Under the pieces are notes generated by a model. That model worked only from the letters and a program-made list of their open reading frames with translations, did no database searches and was not told the DNA's origin. Made by a program: the position numbers and the translations under genes. From Mxb001 sp049431945 (GTDB lineage: Bacteria > Actinomycetota > Actinomycetes > S36-B12), in NCBI GenBank assembly GCA_049431945.1, contig JBMTDJ010000084.1, forward strand, positions 1-7,960: a stretch of 7,960 bases of DNA. The letters are read 5' to 3'. Position 1 is the stretch's first letter. Each line of letters begins with the position of its first letter. Shown one piece after another: positions 1 through 5,902 of the stretch.

Positions 1-533
1 TGCGCGGACACCATGTCGGTCAGCAGCTTCTTGTCGACCGTCCAGTCGACCGGCACCCGGACCGTCTTCTTGTTGACCTCGTAGCCCTCGAGCCGCGGCC
101 GGAGCTCATCGATGATGTCGGCGTTGAAAGGGGCGATGAGGATGTGTGCTTTCTGGGCGCTGGCACCGAAGAGGTAACGGCCGTCCTGCTTGAGCATCGG
201 CTGATTCCATGCGATGACGACCTCGGCCTTCTTGAACTTCGCCGTCAGCGTCGCGAAGATCGCCCGAATGGTCTTGGCCTTCGGCTCGTCCAGGGTCGCA
301 AGGTAGTCGTCAAAGGTGTCGTACCGGCGTGAACTCGTGGAGCCCTTGAGATAGAGCACGAGCGCGTTCGCGTGTGCGCGACTGAATCCGTGCCTCTCCT
401 GAAGGAAGGCCATCTGGTCGGCGTACTTCTCGCCCTTGACCTTCTTCATCTGGGTGAACCAGTAGGACATCGGCTTGCCATAGCGCTTCTCAATAGCCGG
501 GAAGTGCGATGCGCGGTCAGGACTCGTGGCCAC
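1..533 (-). CDS. DUF4287/DUF1801 domain protein, 3' end cut by window edge
   Basis: The function is unknown; I recognise the family, not a reaction. The 177 visible residues have two parts. The N-terminal DUF4287-like part (about residues 10-60) contains HFPAIEKRYGKPMSYWF and ERHGFSRAHANALV. The DUF1801-like part (about 80-175) contains AWNQPMLK, GRYLFGAS and VPVDWTVDKKLL. DUF1801 proteins share the fold of YdhG/iron-chaperone-like proteins, but that does not establish a role here. Relatives are roughly 180-190 residues as I recall them, so probably only a few residues and the stop are missing. I chose the GTG at 533 because it keeps the conserved segment before Met22; the ATG at 470 would remove it. 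The start lies 9 bases past the kinase stop with no good Shine-Dalgarno, so it is probably the third gene of the aldolase-kinase operon, perhaps translated by reinitiation. A functional link to the sugar genes is not evident. Confidence 0.85.
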   Translation of the reverse strand, partial: MATSPDRASHFPAIEKRYGKPMSYWFTQMKKVKGEKYADQMAFLQERHGFSRAHANALVLYLKGSTSSRRYDTFDDYLATLDEPKAKTIRAIFATLTAKFKKAEVVIAWNQPMLKQDGRYLFGASAQKAHILIAPFNADIIDELRPRLEGYEVNKKTVRVPVDWTVDKKLLTDMVSA

Positions 534-542
534 CGGGCAAGA

Positions 543-1442
543 TTAGACCCCGGGTGCGTACGCCGAGATCGCGGACAGTGTGGCCACCCGACGACTGCCC
601 CCGGGCAGCCCGGCGAGCACCGCCGCAGCAGCGCTGCCCAGGGTCACCCTTTCGGCGAGCGACGCTCCCTGCAGCAAAGACCAGGCGTAGGCAGCATGAA
701 AGGCATCACCGCATCCCGTCGTGTCCACGGCATCGACGGGAAAGGCGGGAATCTCCGCAGCGGTGGACGGGGCATCGAAGGCGTACGAGCCACGGGCCCC
801 ATCGGTGAGCACGACCGCAACTCGATCCGGATTCCACAGAGCCTGCGCGATCTCGCCGGGATCCGATGCGCCGGTGAGCATCGCACCGAAACTGAGTGGA
901 ATGACGAGATGATCCGCGGCGCCGACAAGGGCGCGCACCGTGGGAGATGGATCACGCTCGGCGTCGAGAATCACCGGCACCCCGCGCTCGCGCGCTCGCT
1001 CCACGACTGCCAGGGATCCGGGAGGAGCGACCACCGCGTCGATCAGGAGTGCATCCGCGTCCGCGAGCGCGCGGTCGACGGTGTCCAGGCTCGGTAACGG
1101 CGTGCGGGCCAGGGGAGCATCGTCGAAGGCGATGTAGCGCTCGCCACCTGCCGTCACGGTGATCCGCGATGTCACAGGGTCTGCACCGGGGACGCGGTCG
1201 ACGTACGCCGTGCTGATCCCATAGTCCGCGAGGTCAGCCACCGCCTCGTCGCCGAGGGCCGAGGTGCCGATCGCACCGAGATAGCCCGCTGGCGATCCGA
1301 GCGCAGCCACGGTCGCGAGTGCATTGCGCACGTTGCCGCCGAATCGGCTCTCACTCGCGATCACGCGACCCTTGCCGGATTCCCACGGCGTCTCCGTCAC
1401 GAGGATGAGGTCGTGGGCGATGCAGCCGAGTCCGAGGATCAT
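543..1442 (-). CDS. PfkB-family carbohydrate kinase
   Basis: A 299-residue cytoplasmic ribokinase/PfkB-superfamily enzyme, predicted to move the gamma-phosphate of ATP onto a sugar or sugar-derivative hydroxyl. The C-terminal PfkB signature is clear: DTTGCGDAFHAAY at residues 240-252, with GCG (243-245) as the anion hole and Asp246 as the expected catalytic base. The N-terminal substrate-side glycine motif FGGNVRN lies at 34-40, and VLTDGARGSYAF (211-222) matches the nucleotide-binding strand and loop. Length is normal for the family. The ATG overlaps the aldolase stop by 4 bases (ATGA), which implies translational coupling; no strong Shine-Dalgarno is visible. Pairing with a class I aldolase suggests kinase then aldolase in one catabolic path, as in tagatose or sulfofructose degradation. 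The phosphorylated substrate cannot be assigned from sequence; ribose, fructose, tagatose or deoxy/sulfo sugars remain open. Confidence 0.93.
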   Translation of the reverse strand: MILGLGCIAHDLILVTETPWESGKGRVIASESRFGGNVRNALATVAALGSPAGYLGAIGTSALGDEAVADLADYGISTAYVDRVPGADPVTSRITVTAGGERYIAFDDAPLARTPLPSLDTVDRALADADALLIDAVVAPPGSLAVVERARERGVPVILDAERDPSPTVRALVGAADHLVIPLSFGAMLTGASDPGEIAQALWNPDRVAVVLTDGARGSYAFDAPSTAAEIPAFPVDAVDTTGCGDAFHAAYAWSLLQGASLAERVTLGSAAAAVLAGLPGGSRRVATLSAISAYAPGV

Positions 1443-2233
1443 GCTCGAGCGAGTGCCTCATCGGCATCGAGACCGTCGTGGATCACCGCGGCGTACGCGC
1501 GTGCAGCGCGCTCCATATCGGCGTCGCCCCAGATGTTGCGCCCGACAACGGCTCCGAGAGCTCCCGCGCGCATGCCCGCGTGCGTCTGAGCGAGAGCGTC
1601 ACGCAGGGTCGGCTCCTTCGGTCCACCCGCCATCACGATCGGCACTGGACACGATTCGATGATCTGGGCGAATGCCTTCTCATCACCCGGGTAGCCGACC
1701 TTGATGACATCGACCCCCGTCTCGATCCCCACGCGCACGGCGTAGGCGATCTCGTCGGGAGTGAACACGATCTTGACGCCGTCGGAGTAATCGCGGGGGT
1801 AGATGTGGGCGACCACGGGGAGCTCGTACGCCGCTGCGTCACGGACGGCGTCGGCGAGCCAGCGGATGAAGTCGCCCTCGGTCTCGCCCCTCACCCCGAT
1901 AGCCACGGCGAGCGCGTCGGCGCCTAGCCGGGTTGCGTCAGCCGGAGTGGCGAGCCGGTCTCTGATGCGATCATCCGGTGTCCAGTAGCTCGCCTGCACG
2001 ATGAGTGACGCTTTGCCGACGTAGGGCGGCCAGCAGTGCTTCGCGGTCCCCGGCGTCATCGTCATGGTGTCGGGGTGGGCCCGCATGCACTGGCCGACGG
2101 CGGACGGCAGGTCGCTGAGTCCGCCCTCGCGCACGTTCCCGTAGCCGACGAAGTGGTCGACAGCGATACCGAAGAGCGTGCCGGACGGATGAGCAAAGAG
2201 TCGTGACAGCCGGATGTCCGTGCCCAATCCCAC
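1439..2233 (-). CDS. class I aldolase, DhnA/FbaB/LsrF-type (beta/alpha)8 barrel
   Basis: A 264-residue enzyme of the COG1830 (DhnA) type, predicted to cleave a phosphorylated sugar through a lysine Schiff base. Visible motifs are IAVDHF (23-28; the DH pair lines the active site), VVAHIYPRDY (140-149), GVDVIKVGYPG (173-183) with Lys178 as the likely Schiff-base lysine, VMAGGPK (200-206) and GAVVGRNIWG (227-236). The last two are the usual phosphate-binding ends of the barrel. The family includes fructose-bisphosphate aldolase FbaB and the LsrF thiolase, so fold membership alone does not give the substrate. The start is the GTG at 2233, with AAAGG at 2245-2241 seven bases upstream as ribosome binding site. 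It is the first gene of an operon with the PfkB kinase (4-base overlap). The kinase neighbour favours a phosphosugar substrate over an LsrF-like one, because the Lsr kinase is of the FGGY type. Confidence 0.9.
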   Translation of the reverse strand: MGLGTDIRLSRLFAHPSGTLFGIAVDHFVGYGNVREGGLSDLPSAVGQCMRAHPDTMTMTPGTAKHCWPPYVGKASLIVQASYWTPDDRIRDRLATPADATRLGADALAVAIGVRGETEGDFIRWLADAVRDAAAYELPVVAHIYPRDYSDGVKIVFTPDEIAYAVRVGIETGVDVIKVGYPGDEKAFAQIIESCPVPIVMAGGPKEPTLRDALAQTHAGMRAGALGAVVGRNIWGDADMERAARAYAAVIHDGLDADEALARA

Positions 2234-2408
2234 GGGAGCACCTTTCGATTGGTTCAGCCCCTCGCCGATAGTAGCGAGGAGACCCTATCGCCGTCGGCGC
2301 CAGCCGGACCGTCAACACCCAGGCGCCTCTTGATGCCACCATCGTGATACACAACGCGCTTGTGCGCTTCGATGACCGAATCGGCACGCTACCGCGGAAC
2401 GGCGGTCG
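2234..2408 (-). promoter_or_regulatory. 175-base gap: leader of the aldolase operon
   Basis: No convincing gene lies here. On the minus strand a TTGACG (2315-2310) could be a -35 box for the aldolase operon, but no good -10 sits at 17-18 bases. Nearer the start codon are two overlapping inverted repeats: CCTCGC (2260-2265) with GCGAGG (2274-2279), and CGATAG (2266-2271) with CTATCG (2285-2290). Either could be an operator or a short leader hairpin. At the far end ACCGC (2391-2395) and GCGGT (2402-2406) form a weak hairpin after the upstream operon, with no T-run, so I do not call it a terminator. Confidence 0.35.
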
Positions 2409-2726
2409 TCACCGCAGCCAGCCGTAGACCGTCCACGCGATGCCGGCGAGTGCGGCGACGAGGACGAGGCCGAGGTAGAGCAGGACCAGGCGCACGTCAC
2501 GCAGGTAGCAGCGACTGCGCGTGAGGCCCGCGCGGTGAGCTCGCCAGTAGCCGGCCAGGCCCAGGACGGCAAATACGGCGACGGCCACCGGTCCGAAAAT
2601 CCAGGCGAGCAGCGCGATCGTGGTGAAGATGCACAATTTCAGCGGGTCGAAGGACGACTCGACCGCGGGCTCACCCGGCACGGGGCGTTCGGGCACGCCC
2701 GCAAGGCCGTCCGACGGTGCGGTCAC
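2409..2726 (-). CDS. small membrane protein, last gene of the radical SAM operon
   Basis: I do not recognise a family. The 105 residues have a Pro/Glu-rich polar N-terminus (about 1-28, with VPERPVPGEP), then a hydrophobic stretch at about 29-60 that could hold one long or two short membrane segments (LCIFTTIALLAWIFGPVAVA onward). A basic loop follows (RAHRAGLTRSRCYLRDVR, 62-79), and a second hydrophobic stretch runs from 80 to 103. The basic loop suggests it faces the cytoplasm, with both termini's sides following from the helix count. The start is GTG at 2726, overlapping the radical SAM stop as GTGA. A strong Shine-Dalgarno, GGAGGTG (2737-2731), lies inside the end of the radical SAM gene, so it is probably well translated. 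Its place in the operon suggests a membrane partner or anchor for the enzymes; this is inference. Confidence 0.85.
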   Translation of the reverse strand: MTAPSDGLAGVPERPVPGEPAVESSFDPLKLCIFTTIALLAWIFGPVAVAVFAVLGLAGYWRAHRAGLTRSRCYLRDVRLVLLYLGLVLVAALAGIAWTVYGWLR

Positions 2727-4339
2727 GACTCACCTCCCGTGACGAGTGTGGGCATCGGGATCAGGACCTGGTCGGTGACCGCCGTGGAGATGCGCTGGCG
2801 CGACAACGTCGGCCAGGCCTGCACTGCGCAGAAGGGGGCGCACTGGTCCTGGGTGCCCGACCTGGTGCCGACATGGACGCAGCACTGCGTAAGCCGCTCC
2901 TCGATCATCGTGCTCATGTCCATGAACGGCTTCACCGAGATGCGGACGACGCGCTCGCCCAGCATCCGGCGCAACCGCTCTTGGCTGCCCGGGAGACCCG
3001 CGGCCGCGGCCATCTTCAGCAGGGAGGCAATGCCCAGATCGCACGTCTCGCACACGTCGCGCCAGAGCGCACCAATGTCGGGGTGCGACAGTGATGTCTG
3101 CTCGCTCATGAGTCCGAGCAACGAGGCCTTGACGGCCTTGCGCAACTCACGGGGAATCTGATCGTCGGCGATGCGGTTGGCGACCAGGTCGAGGTGCGCG
3201 AGCAGTCGGTCATGGCCGATGAGCGAGACGAGCGAGCGCCACTCGCCGTCGTCGGTGCGCAGCAGGTAGCCGATGCTCGCACAGTGCGGATGCGAGCACG
3301 GCAGCGCGGTGAGGTCACGCCAACTGACAAGTCCATCGGTCTGCGGCCCGAGACGCGAGAGGACTCCGGTGTGGGTGAGCCGATCGAGCGGATCGATGAG
3401 ACCGGACCTGCCCGAACCGAACACCGGCTGGATGGAGACTCCGCCCACGTACGGCGTGGCGAGCGCCACGCGGATGACGTCACCGATCTCGTCATCGTTG
3501 ACCCCGAGAGCCGCCGTCATGGTCAACGTCGTGAAGACCTCGGCGGAGGAGAGCCGCTGTAGCGCGCGGGCCTTGATAGCGGTGAGATCCCCGCCGCGAT
3601 GGTGGCGCGACGATTCAGCGCGCAGGCCGTCGTACTGCAGGTAGACCTCCACGCGCCTGCGGTGGCGGCGAAGGACCTCGAGCAGGTCGTCGTCACGGCT
3701 GAGGAGAACGCCGTTGGTGTTGATGAGAATGCGGACGATGTTGCGTGCGACAAGCTCGTCAAGCAGTCTGGGCAGATCCGGGTGCAGCGTCGGCTCGCCG
3801 CCACTGAGCATCACGACATCGAGTCGCCCGTTCTCGCGCGCGAGGCGCTGATCGACATTCGCCAGCACATCCGCCACCGGAACCACGCCTCGGAGTTCGG
3901 GGGAGGAGTCGGTGAAGCAGGTGGGGCACCGCAGATTGCAGGTCTCGATGATGTCCTCAAGCAGGATGCAGGTGTGCTGGGTCTGCATTTCGCCGAGCCC
4001 GCGCAGGTAGGCCGCGGGGACGGGGTCGTAGTTTCCCGGGGAGTCGGGCACGTGCCACTTCGTCGGCGCCGTCCACTGCTCGAGGTAGCGGAGGATCTCG
4101 GGGTCCTCGTCATACAGTGTTCGAACGAACCCGTGGTCGGGGCATCCGCGCTCGAGCCAGATGCGCCCGTCGCGCTCTGCTAGCCATCCCGAGAGCCTAG
4201 GCACGTCGGTGAGATCGTCGTGGGGGCACGAAGGACAGAACGCCGTGACGTAGCGGTGGATTCGGTCGTCGCGCAGTGGCATCCCACTGCCATGCGTCAG
4301 TTGCTGCGGAGCGACGCTCGGTTCGTCGATGAGCGTCAC
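2723..4339 (-). CDS. Radical SAM enzyme, COG1964 / tetraether-synthase-like
   Basis: A 538-residue radical SAM enzyme. The core motif is CNLRCPTC (Cys134, Cys138, Cys141), which binds the [4Fe-4S]-SAM cluster, followed by LSGGEPTLHPDL (178-189). The N-terminal domain has a metal-knuckle pattern: CPSC (35-38) and ERGCPDHG (63-70). The C-terminal half adds Cys348/Cys353 (PCSHPHC), Cys430/Cys433 (CETC) and Cys486, Cys487, Cys500 and Cys504 (QCCVHV ... QCAPFC). These look like ligands for auxiliary iron-sulfur clusters. This layout resembles COG1964, whose known member MJ0619 (Tes) joins lipid tails in archaeal tetraether synthesis; related bacterial proteins are mostly uncharacterised. No transmembrane segment is evident. 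The start is GTG at 4339, overlapping the upstream stop (GTGA) with no clear Shine-Dalgarno, so translation is probably coupled. The lipid role is inferred from family and neighbours; peptide or pterin substrates are not excluded. Confidence 0.9.
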   Translation of the reverse strand: MTLIDEPSVAPQQLTHGSGMPLRDDRIHRYVTAFCPSCPHDDLTDVPRLSGWLAERDGRIWLERGCPDHGFVRTLYDEDPEILRYLEQWTAPTKWHVPDSPGNYDPVPAAYLRGLGEMQTQHTCILLEDIIETCNLRCPTCFTDSSPELRGVVPVADVLANVDQRLARENGRLDVVMLSGGEPTLHPDLPRLLDELVARNIVRILINTNGVLLSRDDDLLEVLRRHRRRVEVYLQYDGLRAESSRHHRGGDLTAIKARALQRLSSAEVFTTLTMTAALGVNDDEIGDVIRVALATPYVGGVSIQPVFGSGRSGLIDPLDRLTHTGVLSRLGPQTDGLVSWRDLTALPCSHPHCASIGYLLRTDDGEWRSLVSLIGHDRLLAHLDLVANRIADDQIPRELRKAVKASLLGLMSEQTSLSHPDIGALWRDVCETCDLGIASLLKMAAAAGLPGSQERLRRMLGERVVRISVKPFMDMSTMIEERLTQCCVHVGTRSGTQDQCAPFCAVQAWPTLSRQRISTAVTDQVLIPMPTLVTGGES

Positions 4340-4716
4340 GACGACCAGAGCAGCGGCGTGAGGTTGCCGCTAAAGATCGCCGTGCACAGTCCTGCCGTGA
4401 CGATGAGTCCCACACCCAGACCAAGCATCAGCCCGGCGAGAATGCTGCGGTAGCGCGTGGTCGGATTCTTGGCAGCAAGGAAGAACAAAGAGATGAGTAG
4501 CGCCACGGGGACCACCAGACCGACGAGGGGATCCACCCACGTGCCCACCGCGACGATCAGGACAACGATGCCGGCGGTCCACCAGACCGTGCGGCTGTCA
4601 TAGCGCGAGCCCTGCTGTGGTCCCGCAGCATCTGGCGGGGTGTGTTCGGCGTCCCCTGTTGGCGACTGTGGGGAGTCTGACTCCTCGGGGAGCTCGGGCG
4701 GGCTCGATTCGGTCAC
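4336..4716 (-). CDS. small membrane protein between Lgt-like and radical SAM genes
   Basis: No family recognised. The 126 residues begin with a roughly 43-residue acidic, Pro/Ser-rich tail (PPELPEESDSPQSP, then HTPPDAAGPQQ), probably disordered. Hydrophobic segments follow at about 45-65 (VWWTAGIVVLIVAVGTWV), 66-84 (PLVGLVVPVALLISLFFLAA) and 94-118 (SILAGLMLGLGVGLIVTAGL), separated by the polar KNPTTRYR. Three membrane helices are likely. The start is the GTG at 4716, forming GTGA with the Lgt-like stop; AAGAGGTG (4728-4721) four bases upstream is the ribosome binding site. The frame stays open far upstream through the lgt-like gene, but that part reads as an antisense-frame shadow with no hydrophobic pattern, so the short form is preferred. 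It may be a subunit or scaffold of the neighbouring enzymes (inference). Confidence 0.85.
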   Translation of the reverse strand: MTESSPPELPEESDSPQSPTGDAEHTPPDAAGPQQGSRYDSRTVWWTAGIVVLIVAVGTWVDPLVGLVVPVALLISLFFLAAKNPTTRYRSILAGLMLGLGVGLIVTAGLCTAIFSGNLTPLLWSS

Positions 4717-5525
4717 GCGGCACCTCTTGACGGAATGCGGACTGCGGATAGAGCGCGAGCGTAGACCCCACGACGTGCGGCGCGCCAGAGGCGCACAGCG
4801 ATCAGCGGCGAGAGGGCGAGGAGGAACACCTGCGAGCGGGTGAGTCCCCACAGGTCGGGTGGATTGGCACGGGTGAACTCGACGCCGAAGCGGAACGCGG
4901 CATATGCCGCGACGAACAGGACGAATGTCTCGCCCGGCCCGTCGAGGCGGTCGCGCAGCCACAGCAGCACGGCGAACGCGGCCAGGCAGAACGCGATCTC
5001 GTACAGGAATGACGGGTGCATGGGCACCCCGGCGACGCAGCCGGGACACTCGGGGATCGAGGCCGCGACCGCCGGGTCCACAGTGATGCCCCACGGCAGT
5101 GTCGTCGGCCGGCCAGGAGCCTCGCTGAGGAAGCAGCCGATCCGCCCGATCGCCAGGCCGATCGCGACCGCCGGTGCGAACAGATCGCCAGTGCGGCCGG
5201 GGTAGCCGCTGATCCGCTTGCCGACGAGTGCGCCGACATACGCGCCGGTAAGGCCGCCGAGGATAGTGCGCCCACCCTCCTGCCAGGCCCAGGCGAGAGC
5301 TCCGAAACCGCCCTGGAGTAGGGCGTCGAGCACCTCCGCGGCCCGCGCGCCAAGCGCACCACCGACGACCAGGCCCACGATGACCGGGATCAGGCGCTCA
5401 TCCCACATCCGTCGGCGCCGGGTCTCCGCGAGGAACACGGCGAGGCCCACCAGGATGGCGAGTGCGACGAACACATCGTGCGTGCCGACCGGCCGACCCG
5501 CCACGCTGAAGAGCACCGGATACAT
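4713..5525 (-). CDS. Lgt-family (prolipoprotein diacylglyceryl transferase-like) membrane enzyme
   Basis: A 270-residue polytopic membrane protein of the Lgt fold. Canonical Lgt moves diacylglycerol from phosphatidylglycerol to the lipobox cysteine of prolipoproteins. Shared features are the N-terminal PVLFSVAGRPVGTHD start, GGLTG (90-94), GRIGCFL (127-133) with Arg128, GRPTTLPWGI (138-147), HPSFLYE (170-176) and FRFGVEFTR (211-219). Departures from canonical Lgt are clear: the HGG motif (His103 in E. coli) reads ILGG, so the histidine is lost; the Asn of RIGN is Cys131; and a CPGC pair (160-163) precedes the HPSFLYE block. It may therefore act on another acceptor or lipid. The start is ATG 5525, with AAAGGAG (5537-5531) at good spacing; longer upstream forms lack homology. 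It is the first gene of the operon, not in the trp/pyk context usual for the housekeeping lgt of actinomycetes. Confidence 0.85.
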   Translation of the reverse strand: MYPVLFSVAGRPVGTHDVFVALAILVGLAVFLAETRRRRMWDERLIPVIVGLVVGGALGARAAEVLDALLQGGFGALAWAWQEGGRTILGGLTGAYVGALVGKRISGYPGRTGDLFAPAVAIGLAIGRIGCFLSEAPGRPTTLPWGITVDPAVAASIPECPGCVAGVPMHPSFLYEIAFCLAAFAVLLWLRDRLDGPGETFVLFVAAYAAFRFGVEFTRANPPDLWGLTRSQVFLLALSPLIAVRLWRAARRGVYARALSAVRIPSRGAA

Positions 5526-5529
5526 CGGC

Positions 5530-5537
5530 TCTCCTTT
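5530..5537 (-). promoter_or_regulatory. ribosome binding site of the Lgt-like gene
   Basis: AAAGGAGA reads on the minus strand here, placing the AAAGGAG core five bases before the ATG at 5525-5523. It decides the start against longer in-frame options further upstream. Confidence 0.75.
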
Positions 5538-5550
5538 GCCGCTTCGGTGG

Positions 5551-5575
5551 GCAATGTGCAAAAGACCCTGACGTG
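5551..5575. repeat. direct repeat copy 1, upstream of the Lgt-like gene
   Basis: GCAATGT (5551-5557) and TGACGTG (5569-5575) bracket this copy. The same two 7-mers, in the same order and orientation, bracket the second copy at 5609-5636; the middle part differs in length (11 versus 14 bases). This copy lies 25 bases before the start codon, just ahead of the ribosome binding site, a suitable place for a regulator site. Confidence 0.5.
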
Positions 5576-5608
5576 GTGGAACGCGGCCCCGGTGAGGGTC
5601 GATCCCAC

Positions 5609-5636
5609 GCAATGTACCTCGCAATCCCATGACGTG
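5609..5636. repeat. direct repeat copy 2, upstream of the Lgt-like gene
   Basis: Second copy of the GCAATGT ... TGACGTG arrangement (5609-5615 and 5630-5636), 58-61 bases further from the start codon than copy 1. A one-mismatch half-site, AGACGTG, lies at 5677-5683. The candidate -10 TACATT (minus strand) lies within this copy. Confidence 0.5.
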
Positions 5637-5710
5637 ACCGCTGCACCGAACGGAGCGGGTGCCCGTCGCGGCATGAAGACGTGTCATTCGCGGCGTCTAT
5701 CGGTGGACTT

Positions 5711-5724
5711 CCCTCGCGCGAGGG
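5711..5724. repeat. 14-base perfect palindrome
   Basis: CCCTCGCGCGAGGG is its own reverse complement. It lies about 190 bases before the Lgt-like start codon. It has no loop and no T-run, so an operator-type site is more likely than a terminator. In GC-rich DNA such a palindrome may also arise by chance. Confidence 0.4.
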
Positions 5725-5902
5725 GGCGTTTCGAGGTGGTGTGGGGTAGCGCGCCAATGCGCCTAGGTTGCCGGGGATCTGGTCCCAGGGGATAGGGATG
5801 ACGCGGGTGACCTCGATGGCACTACAGCGGGCTCCGCGGTCGACACGGGCGGCGCCATCACGATCGATCTGCTGGGGTCACCGCACAGCATCGTGGGTGG
5901 GG

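Larger units (their letters stand above)
5526..5902. other. 377-base spacer between tRNA-Leu and the Lgt-like operon
   Basis: No gene is supported. It should hold the promoter of the Lgt-like/radical SAM operon. TACATT (5617-5612, minus strand) fits the actinobacterial TANNNT -10 pattern, but no TTGAC-like -35 lies at the right distance. The spacer contains the two direct repeats and the palindrome listed separately. The minus-strand stretch 5877-5760 stays open and has coding-like codon choice, but shows no start codon and no family I know. No hairpin followed by a T-run is seen after the tRNA. Confidence 0.5.

Noticed and set aside
372..1097. Long open frame on the plus strand, about 241 codons
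   Set aside because: It runs antisense to the PfkB kinase gene, whose motifs are unmistakable; its product is rich in Arg and His with no recognisable domain.
2341..2406. Hairpins CACAA/TTGTG (2350-2364) and ACCGC/GCGGT (2391-2406) as a terminator of the radical SAM operon
   Set aside because: The stems are only five pairs each and no T-run follows on the minus strand.
2281..2427. Plus-strand open stretch of 48 codons with protein-like composition between the two operons
   Set aside because: No start codon with a ribosome binding site, no known family, and it overlaps the end of the 105-residue gene. Chance openness in GC-rich DNA is enough to explain it.
4336..5094. Longer form of the 126-residue membrane protein starting inside the Lgt-like gene
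   Set aside because: The extension is Arg/Pro-rich out-of-frame translation of the Lgt-like gene. The GTG at 4716 with its ribosome binding site matches the overlap style of the operon.
5526..5687. N-terminal extension of the Lgt-like protein
   Set aside because: The added residues lack hydrophobic or Lgt-like character, and AAAGGAG sits at ideal distance from the ATG at 5525.
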